Below, piece by piece: positions 7,276 through 15,977 of a stretch of DNA of 22,901 nucleotides (the stretch's first letter is position 1; each line of letters opens with the position of its first letter). The stretch is from Lachnoclostridium sp. UBA7215 (GTDB lineage: Bacteria; Bacillota; Clostridia; Lachnospirales; Lachnospiraceae): positions 1-22,901 of the forward strand of contig DKUB01000082.1 in assembly GCA_002490465.1 (NCBI GenBank), read 5' to 3'. Made by a program: the position numbers and the translations under genes. The notes beneath the pieces are model-generated. The model was not told the origin of the DNA. It ran no database searches and was given only the letters and a program-made list of their open reading frames with translations.

Positions 7276-8619
7276 ATGGATTTACAAAATAAAAAGACCG
7301 TTGTAATTGGAATGGGAAAAAGCGGGCTTGCTGCATGTGAACTATTAAAAAAGCTGGGTGCGAAGGTATGCGTCTTTGACGAAAACAAAGAAATGTCTGA
7401 TTCTAATAAAGAACGCTTTGGTCAGGTGCCAATTTTTCTGGGGGATTTGCCGGAAGAGGAACTGGCAGAATTGGACTGTGCAGTGATAAGTCCCGGCATA
7501 CCGTTGAGCAAACCCATTGCCAGAAAGGTAAGGGCGGGAAATATTCCTATTATAGGTGAGGTAGAACTGGCGTATCTGATGGAACAGGGAACGGTTATCG
7601 GAATTACGGGGACGAATGGAAAGACAACAACAACTGCTCTGACAGGAGATATCATGAAAGCCTATAAGGAATCCGTCTATGTTGTTGGAAATATTGGAAA
7701 TCCCTATACAAAAGAAGTAGAAAAGACATCAAAGGAATCTGTGACGGTAGCGGAAATCAGCAGCTTCCAGTTAGAGACAGTGGATACATTCTGTCCGGCA
7801 GTCAGTGCCATCCTGAATATTACACCGGATCATCTGGATCGGCATGGGACAATGGAGAATTACATAGAGACAAAATTTTTGATTACAAAAAATCAGACAG
7901 AAAACCAGCTCTGTGTTTTAAACTATGAGGACGAAGTGCTTAGGGGGCGTGCCGGGGCTCTTCCCTGCCGGGTAGCTTTCTTTAGCAGTAAACGCCCAGT
8001 AGAAAATGGCCTGTATCAAAATGAGAACCACGATATTGTGGATGCTGCCACAGGAGAGGTTCTTATGAATATGAGTGAAAGCCATATTTTGGGGGACAGA
8101 AATTGTGAAAACATTATGGCCGCCATTCTTATGACAAGGGAACTTGGTGTGCCAATGGATATCATATTATCTGCTGTAAAAGCGTTCCAGGCGGTAGAGC
8201 ATCGTATCGAGTATGTCTGCACAAAAAACGGTGTTGAATATTACAATGATTCTAAGGGAACAAACCCTGATGCGGCAATAACAGGAATTCAGTCTATGAG
8301 CCGTAAAACGGTATTGATTGGCGGCGGCTATGACAAAGGGGCAGAATACGACAGCTGGATTCAGGCTTTTGAGGGAAAAGTGAAAAAGCTGATTCTTTTA
8401 GGTGAGACAAGAGAAAAGATTGCTGCAACAGCAAGAAAGCTCGGTTTTGAGGAAATAGAGATGACAGATAGTTTGGAGGAAGCTGTAAAACGTGCAGCGC
8501 AGATAGCTGTTCCGGGGGATGCGGTTCTCCTTTCCCCGGCGTGTGCAAGCTGGGATATGTTTAAGTCCTTTGAACAGAGGGGTGCTTTATTTAAGGAATA
8601 TGCAAACAATTTATCGTGA
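7276..8619 (+). CDS. murD: UDP-N-acetylmuramoyl-L-alanine--D-glutamate ligase MurD
   Basis: This 447-residue cytoplasmic Mur ligase uses ATP to add D-glutamate to UDP-MurNAc-L-Ala. The N-terminal UDP-binding Rossmann-like part begins VVIGMGKSGLAA. The P-loop GTNGKTTT lies at 112-119. The central domain has EISSFQLE (160-167) and NITPDHLDRH (181-190). EHRIEYV (308-314) and NDSKGTNPDA (324-333) mark the linker and C-terminal domain, which ends with SPACASWDMFKSFEQRG. Length and motifs are those of a normal active enzyme. AGGGAG upstream supports the ATG. Its stop lies within a few bases of the ftsW ribosome binding site, so translation is probably coupled. Confidence 0.96.
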   Translation: MDLQNKKTVVIGMGKSGLAACELLKKLGAKVCVFDENKEMSDSNKERFGQVPIFLGDLPEEELAELDCAVISPGIPLSKPIARKVRAGNIPIIGEVELAYLMEQGTVIGITGTNGKTTTTALTGDIMKAYKESVYVVGNIGNPYTKEVEKTSKESVTVAEISSFQLETVDTFCPAVSAILNITPDHLDRHGTMENYIETKFLITKNQTENQLCVLNYEDEVLRGRAGALPCRVAFFSSKRPVENGLYQNENHDIVDAATGEVLMNMSESHILGDRNCENIMAAILMTRELGVPMDIILSAVKAFQAVEHRIEYVCTKNGVEYYNDSKGTNPDAAITGIQSMSRKTVLIGGGYDKGAEYDSWIQAFEGKVKKLILLGETREKIAATARKLGFEEIEMTDSLEEAVKRAAQIAVPGDAVLLSPACASWDMFKSFEQRGALFKEYANNLS

Positions 8620-8633
8620 CGGGAGGATTGTCT

Positions 8634-9770
8634 GTGGAACGGGAGAATAAGAAAACGGGTGCAGTGCAGAGTGCGTTTGATTACAGCTTGCTGTTAATTA
8701 CACTGTGTCTGGTTGGCTTTGGCATGTTAATGATTTACAGCGCCAGTTCTTATACCTCGCAGGTAAAATACGGGGACTCTACCTTTTTTTTGAGAAAACA
8801 GGCGGTTGGAGCTCTGGTAGGAGTAGTGGCAATGTTTATTGTCGGGAGATTTCCCTATAAGTTATTTTTAAAGCATATGCCTCTCATCCGGATACGATTT
8901 ATCACATTTTTGTACTGGACAGCGGCAATTTTGCAGACTCTTGTTCTCTTTATTGGTTCGGAAGTAAACGGTGCAAAGCGATGGCTGTATATAGGACCTC
9001 TCTCCATTCAGCCATCAGAGATAACTAAAATTGTAATTATCCTTGTAACTGCTTATTTTATTCAGATGCGTCCACAGGATATGAGTCATCTAACCGGAAT
9101 CATCAGGGTTTTTCTACCAGCCAGTTTCTTGATTGTTCTGGTTGCCTTGCAGAACCTCAGTACAGCGATTGTTGTATTTCTTATTGTCTTTGGTATGTGC
9201 TTTGTCTCTGCGAAAAAGAAGGGATGGTATTTTCTTTTGTTTGCCATTGGGGCTGGTGCGATTCTGTTGTACATATTTATGGGAGCCGGATTTCGATCAC
9301 AGCGTGTAGATATATGGCTCAACGTCGAGAGCCATCCTAAGGGCTTTCAGATTTTACAGGGTCTGTATGCCATTGCATCAGGGGGAATATTCGGAAGCGG
9401 TCTTGGCGAAAGCATGCAAAAGCTTGGCTTTATTCCGGAATCCCATAATGATATGATTTTTTCTATTATATGTGAGGAGCTTGGACTGGTAGGGGCAGGA
9501 ATCGTAATTCTTTTATATATTCTGCTTTTGTGGAGAATTTTAAATACTGCTATGTATGCTCCGGATTTGTTTACTTCTCTTATTTGTACCGGAATTATGA
9601 TACATATTGCAGCTCAGGTTATTATAAACATTGCCGTTGTTACGAACTCTATCCCGTCTACCGGTATTCCACTTCCCTTTATTAGCTATGGAGGTACTTC
9701 TGTCATGATTCTGATGGCGGAAATGGGTCTGGTTCTTGGTATATCTACGAGAAGCAAAGTCCCCGGTTAA
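8634..9770 (+). CDS. ftsW: SEDS peptidoglycan glycosyltransferase FtsW (SpoVE-like)
   Basis: This 378-residue SEDS-family integral membrane protein polymerises lipid II into glycan strands with its partner class B PBP. It has about ten membrane helices. Motifs are NGAKRWLYIGPLSIQPSE (112-129), NLST (174-177, where many relatives have DLGT), PESHND (268-273, whose aspartate corresponds to the essential residue of the large extracellular loop) and STGIPLPFISYGGTS (342-356). The GTG at 8634 is chosen because GGGAGG (8621-8626) sits 7 bases before it. An upstream in-frame GTG at 8616 overlaps the murD stop but lacks such a site. In Bacillus the gene after murD is spoVE; which role dominates here is not visible. 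murG, often next, is absent. Confidence 0.94.
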   Translation: MERENKKTGAVQSAFDYSLLLITLCLVGFGMLMIYSASSYTSQVKYGDSTFFLRKQAVGALVGVVAMFIVGRFPYKLFLKHMPLIRIRFITFLYWTAAILQTLVLFIGSEVNGAKRWLYIGPLSIQPSEITKIVIILVTAYFIQMRPQDMSHLTGIIRVFLPASFLIVLVALQNLSTAIVVFLIVFGMCFVSAKKKGWYFLLFAIGAGAILLYIFMGAGFRSQRVDIWLNVESHPKGFQILQGLYAIASGGIFGSGLGESMQKLGFIPESHNDMIFSIICEELGLVGAGIVILLYILLLWRILNTAMYAPDLFTSLICTGIMIHIAAQVIINIAVVTNSIPSTGIPLPFISYGGTSVMILMAEMGLVLGISTRSKVPG

Positions 9771-9807
9771 AGGGGACTGCGGCACTGACAGGCACGGATC
9801 ATACGCA

Positions 9808-9837
9808 TTGTCATACAATAGAAATTGAGAGTATATT
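9808..9837 (+). promoter_or_regulatory. Weak candidate promoter before murA
   Basis: TTGTCA (9808-9813) and TATATT (9832-9837) are separated by 18 bp. The predicted start would fall almost on the murA ribosome binding site, giving a very short leader, so this is a weak call. The interval between ftsW and murA (81 bases) is the longest small gap in this part of the operon. Confidence 0.25.
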
Positions 9838-9851
9838 GATATGGTGATGAA

Positions 9852-11105
9852 ATGGCAATTGCAGTCTGTGGAGGAAAGAGAGCAGAAGGGGAACTGCGCG
9901 TGCAGGGGTCAAAAAATGCCGTTCTGCCTATGATGGCGGCGGCTGTTTTGAGCGAAGAACCATGTGTGATTGAAAACTGCCCGGATATAACTGACGTCCA
10001 TGCCATGGCAGAAGTGATTCAGGAAACAGGTGCAGGGGCAGTTTTAGAGGGACATAGGCTGATACTTTCCGGCAGGGATGTACATTCCGGACAGATTGAG
10101 GGGAAAAAGGCTGGAGAAATCCGGGCTTCTGTTCTTTTGCTTGGTGCCCTTCTTGCAAGAACCGGTCAGGCGTGCATGGATTATCCAGGCGGCTGTTCCA
10201 TAGGAAGCCGTCCGGTAAATTATCACTTACAGGCATTCCGGCAGATGGGGGCAGAAGTTTCTGAGGAAGAGAATTGTATACGCTGTGTGAGCAGGGATAG
10301 GCTTCACGGCGCGTCAATAAAGCTTCCGTTTCCGAGTGTTGGGGCAACAGAAAATATCCTGTTGGCCGCAGTCAGGGCGGATGGAACGACATGGATTCAG
10401 AATGCGGCCAGGGAACCGGAAATTGTAGAATTCTGCGGTTTCTTAAAAAAGATGGGGGCAGGTATTGAAGGAGAAGGAACTTCTCACATAGTAATTCAGG
10501 GGCGGAAAAAGCTGCGGGGAATAACGTGGAAACTTGGAACAGACCGGATTGCTTTTTTAACATATGCGATGATGGTAGCCGGCTGTGGCGGTGACTGTTT
10601 TTTTTCGCTTGGAGAGACACATCCGTCAAAAGAGGTATCGATACTGGCAAAACTCGGATGTGAGCTTAACTTTGAAAAACAGGGGGTACGGGTGCTGCAA
10701 AAAGGGCGTCCTAAATCCATTGCCAATATATGCACAGGTCCCTATCCGGGATTTCCAACAGATGGACAGTCGCTTATAATGGCAGTTCTCACAAAGAGCA
10801 GTGGAATCAGCATGATTGAAGAGGGAGTATTTGACAACCGCTTTCGTATGATACACCAGCTGCACAAAATGGGGGCAAATATAGACTATGTCAGCAATCA
10901 TGCCTGTATCACTGGCGTAACGAAACTGCATGGCGCTGATGTGTCAGCGGATGATCTGCGGAGTGGAGCGGGACTTTTAATTGCAGGGGCGATGGCTGAC
11001 GGGGAGACGATAGTAACAAAAGAACATTTTATTCAGCGCGGTTATGAGGATGTAGTAGAAAAGATGCGGCAGATTTCTTTACAAGCGTCATATGGGGCAA
11101 CATAA
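9852..11105 (+). CDS. murA: UDP-N-acetylglucosamine 1-carboxyvinyltransferase MurA
   Basis: This 417-residue enzyme transfers enolpyruvate from PEP to UDP-GlcNAc, the first committed step of peptidoglycan synthesis. K21 and N22 of QGSKNA and the catalytic C115 in PGGCSIGSRP (112-121) are present. Because Cys rather than Asp occupies this site, the enzyme should be fosfomycin-sensitive in principle. YPGFPTDGQS contains the catalytic-site aspartate D304, and RGYEDVVEKM lies near the C-terminus. Length and motifs are normal. The ATG at 9852 has GGTGAT just upstream, and other nearby ATGs are out of frame. MurA genes are more often outside dcw clusters, so its place between ftsW and ftsQ is notable; this may be one of two murA paralogues, as is common in Firmicutes. 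Confidence 0.93.
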   Translation: MAIAVCGGKRAEGELRVQGSKNAVLPMMAAAVLSEEPCVIENCPDITDVHAMAEVIQETGAGAVLEGHRLILSGRDVHSGQIEGKKAGEIRASVLLLGALLARTGQACMDYPGGCSIGSRPVNYHLQAFRQMGAEVSEEENCIRCVSRDRLHGASIKLPFPSVGATENILLAAVRADGTTWIQNAAREPEIVEFCGFLKKMGAGIEGEGTSHIVIQGRKKLRGITWKLGTDRIAFLTYAMMVAGCGGDCFFSLGETHPSKEVSILAKLGCELNFEKQGVRVLQKGRPKSIANICTGPYPGFPTDGQSLIMAVLTKSSGISMIEEGVFDNRFRMIHQLHKMGANIDYVSNHACITGVTKLHGADVSADDLRSGAGLLIAGAMADGETIVTKEHFIQRGYEDVVEKMRQISLQASYGAT

Positions 11106-11132
11106 GAAAATGGGAAAGGATGCGAAGATTAG

Positions 11133-11855
11133 ATGGACGGGATATTTAAGAAATACCGGAAATGGTGGATTATGCTGGCAGTAGTTGCCGTAGTGGCCAG
11201 CTGCCTTTTTTTCTTCCGGGTGACAGAAGTAACCGTGGAGGGAAATACTTATTACAGCCAGTCTGAGATAGCGAAAGAATTTCAGGACAATGTGTTGGAG
11301 CGTAATATATTGTCCTTTTTTCTGATGGACAAGCTTTCTTTGACTCCGGAACTTCCTTATGTAAGGGAGTATGAGATAACATATCCCTCTGTGAATCATG
11401 TGCATATACGGCTGTATGAGAAAACCATTGTGGCAGGAATTGCTTATATTAATCAGTACATTTACTTTGACAATGAGGGGATGGTACTTGAAACATCGGA
11501 GAAACCGAAAGAGGGTATTCCTCTTTTTGAAACGAAGAGCCTGACCACATTTTCCCGGTATTCTCAAATACATATGGAAGATGCCGGCCTTTTGGAGCAG
11601 ATTTTAAATCTGGCTAATTTATTCTCGCATTACAAGATAAACTGGGATACGGTAAGGTTTAATGACAAGAACGAAGTACTGCTCTACGCAGGGGATATAA
11701 CAGTAAAACTTGGAAAGCGGGAAAATTATGATGAGCAGGTATCCGCATTGGCCGGCATTTTGGAACAGGCACAGCGGGAAAAGCTGAAAGGGACAATGGA
11801 TTTGAGTGGATATGATGCAAAGGGTACCGTTATTTTTAAGGAAGAAAAAGGATAA
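11133..11855 (+). CDS. divIB: Cell division protein FtsQ/DivIB
   Basis: This 240-residue bitopic membrane protein has a short basic cytoplasmic N-terminus (MDGIFKKYRKWW) and one transmembrane helix at about 13-28. An extracellular POTRA-type domain begins VTEVTVEGNTYYSQSEI, followed by the beta domain typical of FtsQ/DivIB (YPSVNHVHIRLYEKTIVAGI, then an IYFDNEGMVLE segment). DivIB stabilises the FtsL-DivIC complex at the septum. Its position directly before ftsZ and after murA fits. The usual long cytoplasmic region of Bacillus DivIB is missing, as in many Clostridia. AAAGGATG lies upstream of the start. Identification rests on topology, motif and context. Confidence 0.88.
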   Translation: MDGIFKKYRKWWIMLAVVAVVASCLFFFRVTEVTVEGNTYYSQSEIAKEFQDNVLERNILSFFLMDKLSLTPELPYVREYEITYPSVNHVHIRLYEKTIVAGIAYINQYIYFDNEGMVLETSEKPKEGIPLFETKSLTTFSRYSQIHMEDAGLLEQILNLANLFSHYKINWDTVRFNDKNEVLLYAGDITVKLGKRENYDEQVSALAGILEQAQREKLKGTMDLSGYDAKGTVIFKEEKG

Positions 11856-11861
11856 ATAGTG

Positions 11862-11904
11862 CTGTATTGTCCCATTTTCAGGGCAATATGTCAGGGTGAT
11901 ACAG
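11862..11904 (+). other. Stem-loop in the ftsQ-ftsZ intergenic region
   Basis: CTGTAT (11862-11867) pairs with ATACAG (11899-11904). Inside it ATTGTCCC (11866-11873) can alternatively pair with GGGCAAT (11881-11887), the two stems sharing two bases. No T run follows, so it is not a canonical terminator. It may be an RNA processing or 3'-end stabilising structure. Confidence 0.35.
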
Positions 11905-11933
11905 AAGAAAAGTTAAGAAAATGTAATTTTTAC

Positions 11934-11962
11934 TTGATTATTCATCCGAAAAAAAGTATTAT
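11934..11962 (+). promoter_or_regulatory. Promoter of ftsZ
   Basis: TTGATT (11934-11939) and TATTAT (11957-11962) are separated by 17 bp in an AT-rich 160-base gap before ftsZ. A consensus TATAAT is also present at 11980-11985 but lacks a good -35. Independent expression of ftsZ is common even when it ends a dcw cluster. Confidence 0.6.
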
Positions 11963-12015
11963 ATAAATATGTGACCATGTATAATATTTCTATTTATATA
12001 GAAGGAGGAACTGTA

Positions 12016-13272
12016 GTGCTAGAGATTATGACAAGCGAAGCAGAGAATATGGCTGCCAATCTGCTAGTAGTCGGAGTAGGCGGTGCAGGAAACAACGCCG
12101 TAAACCGAATGATAGACGAGGGAATTAAGGGTGTTGAATTCGTTTGTATCAATACGGATAAGCAGATATTAAAACGCTGTAAGGCGCCGATATGTATGCA
12201 GATAGGTGAGAAACTTACCAAGGGACTTGGCGCCGGGGCAAAACCGGAGATTGGTGAGAAAGCGGCGCAGGAGAGTCAGGAAGAGCTGGCAGAGATTGTA
12301 AAGGATGCCGACATGGTATTTGTCACCTGTGGTATGGGTGGCGGAACCGGAACAGGTGCAGCTCCGGTAGTGGCTAGTATCGCTAAAGAGATGGGCAAGC
12401 TGACCGTTGGCATTGTGACAAAGCCATTTAGTTTTGAAGGAAAGAACCGGATGCAGAATGCCATCGGTGGAATTGAGAAATTAAAAGACAGTGTGGATAC
12501 GCTTATTGTTATTCCGAATGACAAGCTTCTGGCTATTTGTGACCGGAGGACAACGATGCCGGAGGCACTGAAAAAGGCCGATGAAGTTTTACAGCAGGGT
12601 GTTCAGGGTATTACGGATCTGATTAACACCCCGGCATTGATTAACCTTGACTTTGCCGATGTTGTAACGGTTATGAAGGATAAGGGAATTGCACATATTG
12701 GTATTGGAACGGGCAAGGGAGACGATAAGTGTGTTGAGGCTGTAAAACAGGCGATTACAAGCCCGCTGCTTGAGACAACAATTGATGGGGCAACTCATGT
12801 CATTATAAACATATCCGGCGAGGTAAGCTTGATTGAGGCGAACGAGGCGGCTTCTTACGTACAGGAACTGGCAGGTGAAGAAGCAACGATTATCTTTGGT
12901 GCAATGTACGATGAAGCGGCGGCAGATACCGTGACAATTACGGTAATTGCTACAGGTCTTGATGAAGCAGATTCTATGGGAGGAAGCCGCAGCAGTTTCA
13001 GTTCAGGCTTTAATTCTTCCCGGCCAAGCTTTTTAAATAATAATACATCAGCCCCACGCAGAAGCGGACTTAGTTTCTTAGAGGGAATGAACAGCCAGTC
13101 AGGAGCAGCTTCCAAAGCTTCGGGTACTCGTCCGCAGCCGTCAAGTGGGCTTGAGGAGGATATGCCGGTGATTAGCCACCGGGGGGCGGCAAACCCGGCA
13201 TCCAGTGAAAAACAGGGAATGGAAGGAATAAAAATTCCTACGTTCATCCAAAATAAGAAACAGGAGGATTAA
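12016..13272 (+). CDS. ftsZ: Cell division GTPase FtsZ
   Basis: This 418-residue tubulin homologue polymerises into the Z ring at mid-cell. Visible motifs are VGGAGNNAVNRM (21-32), the tubulin signature GGGTGTGAAP (108-117), and the T7 loop NLDFADV with N210, D212 and D215. A variable Ser/Gly/Pro-rich linker covers roughly 325-400, and the conserved C-terminal peptide near IKIPTFIQNKK would bind partners such as FtsA or SepF. No ftsA is in the window. The GTG at 12016 is chosen because AAGGAGG (12002-12008) lies 7 bases upstream. The frame is open to 11971, but that would place the start inside the promoter region. secG begins 6 bases after the stop. Confidence 0.97.
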   Translation: MLEIMTSEAENMAANLLVVGVGGAGNNAVNRMIDEGIKGVEFVCINTDKQILKRCKAPICMQIGEKLTKGLGAGAKPEIGEKAAQESQEELAEIVKDADMVFVTCGMGGGTGTGAAPVVASIAKEMGKLTVGIVTKPFSFEGKNRMQNAIGGIEKLKDSVDTLIVIPNDKLLAICDRRTTMPEALKKADEVLQQGVQGITDLINTPALINLDFADVVTVMKDKGIAHIGIGTGKGDDKCVEAVKQAITSPLLETTIDGATHVIINISGEVSLIEANEAASYVQELAGEEATIIFGAMYDEAAADTVTITVIATGLDEADSMGGSRSSFSSGFNSSRPSFLNNNTSAPRRSGLSFLEGMNSQSGAASKASGTRPQPSSGLEEDMPVISHRGAANPASSEKQGMEGIKIPTFIQNKKQED

Positions 13273-13278
13273 TACCAT

Positions 13279-13527
13279 ATGACAACGTCAGTTTTAAAAA
13301 CAATTGTAACTATTGCCTATATTATAATCTGCATTGCTCTAGTAATTGTAGTGTTGATGCAGGAGGGAAAAACATCAGGCCTGGGTGCTGTAAGCGGCGC
13401 CGCAGATACTTACTGGACAAAAAATAAAGGACGTTCTTCTGAGGGGGTATTGATTAAGATTACCCGTGTGTTAGCTGCTTTATTTGTTGTCCTCTCAGTC
13501 GTTCTTTGTACAGACTGGCTTGGCTAA
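13279..13527 (+). CDS. secG: Preprotein translocase subunit SecG
   Basis: This 82-residue protein has two membrane helices (about 7-27 and 58-78) joined by a loop with the SecG-typical VLMQEGKTSGLGAVSGAAD and a short NKGRSSEG segment. SecG is the small auxiliary subunit of the SecYEG channel. AGGAGG (13262-13267) overlaps the end of ftsZ at a rather long 11-base spacing. It follows ftsZ by only 6 bases and is followed by a strong terminator, so it is probably the last gene of the ftsZ transcript. Confidence 0.93.
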   Translation: MTTSVLKTIVTIAYIIICIALVIVVLMQEGKTSGLGAVSGAADTYWTKNKGRSSEGVLIKITRVLAALFVVLSVVLCTDWLG

Positions 13528-13584
13528 GCAAATTAGTTTAACTAAGCAGTATATTTCAGTAAGAACCGAAATAGTATTTTACAG

Positions 13585-13616
13585 GCACTCTTTCCTCATG
13601 GAAGGGTGCTTTTTCT
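13585..13616 (+). terminator. Rho-independent terminator after secG
   Basis: GCACTCTTTCC and GGAAGGGTGC pair around a TCAT loop with one bulge, followed by TTTTTC. This separates the dcw/secG transcripts from rnr. Confidence 0.85.
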
Positions 13617-13628
13617 TACAGTAAGCCG

Positions 13629-13654
13629 CTTATAAAATAAGCTTATAAAATAAG
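13629..13654 (+). repeat. Two tandem 13-bp units containing TATAAAAT, upstream of rnr
   Basis: CTTATAAAATAAG occurs twice head to tail (13629-13641 and 13642-13654). Each unit is an imperfect palindrome and carries a -10-like TATAAA. No convincing -35 is visible, so promoter function is only possible. Further on, a weak GCTG...CAGC hairpin is followed by six T residues (13675-13682), which could be a second terminator or an attenuator for rnr. Confidence 0.5.
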
Positions 13655-13701
13655 CTGATTGCGAAGCGGGACAGCGTTTTTTATATGGAATTGAGGTTAA
13701 T

Positions 13702-15831
13702 ATGTTGGATGAAAGAGAGATGCAGCGGAAGGAAATGCTGTTAGCGTTTGTTCAGGACGAAAGTTATCGTCCAATGAAGGCAAAGGAGATGGCCAATTTT
13801 TTTGGCGTACCCAAAAAAGAGCGTGGAAAATTTCATGAAATACTGGATGCCCTGCTTTTGCAGGGGAAAATCTTAATTGATGCCAGGGGGCTGATACGGC
13901 TTCCGGAAGAGAATATGTTTACCGGCAATTTTATGGCATCAAAAAGAGGTTTTGGATTTGTCCGTACCGACGTGGACGAAGAAGATATTTTTATTCCGGA
14001 ATCGGAGTGTCATGGTGCTTTCCATGGTGATTTGGTCCAGGTCATTGTGACTGGAAATGAGGAGGGAAAGAAGCGGGAAGGTACGATTATCCGTATTCTG
14101 CAGAGAGCTTCTACAACTGTAGTTGGGACGATTAGCCTAAATCACCATATTTGTTTTCTTATACCGGATAATGAGAAATTTGGCCGGGATATTTTTATTC
14201 CAAAAGGAAAGACCCTGGGAGCGGTACAAGGTCAGAAGGCAGTTGCTGAAATTGAGGACTTTGGGGATGGCAGTAAAAGTCCGGAGGGACAGATTACGCA
14301 AATTTTAGGGCACCCGGATGACCCGGGGGTGGATGTGTTGTCGGTAATAAAATCATTTGGGCTGCCAGAAGAGTTTCCGGAGGATGTACAGAGGGAAGCT
14401 CTGGCAGCTCCTGAAAGAGTAGAACCGTTCCAGATTGGCGGAAGGGTGGATATCCGGGAGATGGATACTGTAACTATTGACGGGGAGGACGCCAAGGACC
14501 TTGATGACGCTATTACCATTGAGAAAAAGACGGATGGAAGCTTTTCCCTCGGTGTCCATATTGCGGATGTCTCACATTATGTCACAGAGGGTTCTGCCCT
14601 TGACAGGGAAGCTCTTGCCAGAGGGACAAGTGTTTATCTGGCAGACCGGGTGATTCCAATGATTCCCCATAAGCTGTCAAATGGAATCTGCTCGCTCAAT
14701 GCAGGAGAGGACAGGCTTACGCTCAGCTGTTTCATGGAATTTGACGCCGGGGGGCGGCTGAAAGACCACCGGATAGCAGAGACGGTAGTAAGGGTAACCG
14801 AGCGGATGAGTTATACCGATGTGAATGATATATTGACAAACCATAAACCGGAAACCTGTGCCAGATATGAGCGGCTGATTCCTATGTTTGAGGCAATGGA
14901 GGAACTGGCCGGAAAGCTGCGCAGGCGAAGAAAAAAGAAAGGTGCGATTGATTTTGACTTTGCCGAGTGTAAAATACGGCTTGACAGAGAAGGGCATCCG
15001 CTGGAAATTGTTCCTTATGAGAGGAATACAGCTACGAAAATTATTGAGGAATTTATGCTGGCTGCCAACCAGGTTGTGGCAGAAGAATACTATTGGCAGG
15101 AGCTTCCCTTTTTGTATCGTACCCATGAGTATCCGGATTTAGATAAAATCCAGCAGCTGGCCATTGTGACAGCAAATTTTGGACATCATATAAAAACCGG
15201 TACAGAAGAAGTCCATCCGGGGGAGATACAGAAGCTTCTTTCACGTATTCAGGGGACGGAGGAGGAGGCATTTCTCAGCAGACTTACCCTTCGCGCCATG
15301 AAGAGGGCAAAGTATTCCACGGTAAATGAGGGACACTTCGGCCTTGCCACACAGTATTACTGCCATTTTACGTCACCGATCAGGCGCTATCCGGATTTAC
15401 AGATCCATCGTATCATAAAAGAAAACCTGCGTTATGGCCTTCAGGGAAAGCGTTACCAGCATTACGAAGAACTGCTCCCGGCAGTAGCGGCCCAGACAAG
15501 TGATTTGGAGCGCCGGGCGGATGAGGCAGAGCGTGAAGTAGATAAAATGAAAAAAGCGGAATATATGGAGGCACATATTGGAGAGCAGTTTGAGGGAATT
15601 ATCAGCGGCGTCACTTCCTGGGGTATTTATGTGGAACTTCCGAATACGATAGAGGGAATGGTGCGCCTTGAGGATTTGGTGGATGATTACTATGAGTATG
15701 AGGACGATAAGTACCGGGTAATTGGACATGATACTGGAAAAATATACAGCATGGGACAAAAGGTAACTGTTGAGGCAGTGCGGGTAGACCGCCATGCCAG
15801 GACAATTGACTTTATGATGACAGGGTCTTAA
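13702..15831 (+). CDS. rnr: Ribonuclease R (3'-5' exoribonuclease)
   Basis: This 709-residue RNase II-family enzyme degrades structured RNA from the 3' end. In trans-translation it removes the defective mRNA. Domains in order are an N-terminal winged-helix-like part (1-65), two cold-shock domains (about 72-135 and 140-205, the first with GNFMASKRGFGFV), and the RNB catalytic domain (about 245-575). The RNB domain has TIDGEDAKDLDDAI giving metal-binding D263, D266, D268 and D269, and the later HFTSPIRRYPDL motif. A C-terminal S1 domain occupies about 625-705 (FEGIISGVTSWGIYVEL). Length is typical. GAGG 5 bases before the ATG supports the start. It precedes smpB, a common Firmicutes arrangement that links it to ribosome rescue. 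Confidence 0.96.
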   Translation: MLDEREMQRKEMLLAFVQDESYRPMKAKEMANFFGVPKKERGKFHEILDALLLQGKILIDARGLIRLPEENMFTGNFMASKRGFGFVRTDVDEEDIFIPESECHGAFHGDLVQVIVTGNEEGKKREGTIIRILQRASTTVVGTISLNHHICFLIPDNEKFGRDIFIPKGKTLGAVQGQKAVAEIEDFGDGSKSPEGQITQILGHPDDPGVDVLSVIKSFGLPEEFPEDVQREALAAPERVEPFQIGGRVDIREMDTVTIDGEDAKDLDDAITIEKKTDGSFSLGVHIADVSHYVTEGSALDREALARGTSVYLADRVIPMIPHKLSNGICSLNAGEDRLTLSCFMEFDAGGRLKDHRIAETVVRVTERMSYTDVNDILTNHKPETCARYERLIPMFEAMEELAGKLRRRRKKKGAIDFDFAECKIRLDREGHPLEIVPYERNTATKIIEEFMLAANQVVAEEYYWQELPFLYRTHEYPDLDKIQQLAIVTANFGHHIKTGTEEVHPGEIQKLLSRIQGTEEEAFLSRLTLRAMKRAKYSTVNEGHFGLATQYYCHFTSPIRRYPDLQIHRIIKENLRYGLQGKRYQHYEELLPAVAAQTSDLERRADEAEREVDKMKKAEYMEAHIGEQFEGIISGVTSWGIYVELPNTIEGMVRLEDLVDDYYEYEDDKYRVIGHDTGKIYSMGQKVTVEAVRVDRHARTIDFMMTGS

Positions 15832-15850
15832 AGTCAAATGCCGACATGAA

Positions 15851-15924
15851 GCAGATTTGTTTGCAAATATGCGGGAATGAGGTGTTTGCAGGATTGCGGG
15901 AGTTGTGTAACAACGAAGCAATCC
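15851..15924 (+). other. Two stem-loops in the rnr-smpB intergenic region
   Basis: GCAGATTTG (15851-15859) pairs with CAAATATGC (15864-15872) with one mismatch. GGATTGC (15891-15897) pairs with GCAATCC (15918-15924), and inside it GTTGT pairs with ACAAC. Neither has a T run. They may be processing or stability structures in the rnr-smpB transcript. Confidence 0.35.
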
Positions 15925-15977
15925 GTTGCATCAATTGGAATATGATGATGTAAGTTCAGATATGGAGGGAAAACTTG

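Noticed and set aside
11971..12015. Upstream extension of ftsZ
   Set aside because: It would start in the promoter region and translate through the AAGGAGG ribosome binding site that serves GTG 12016.
15851..15924. Terminator between rnr and smpB
   Set aside because: The stems lack a following T run, so they are not called as intrinsic terminators.
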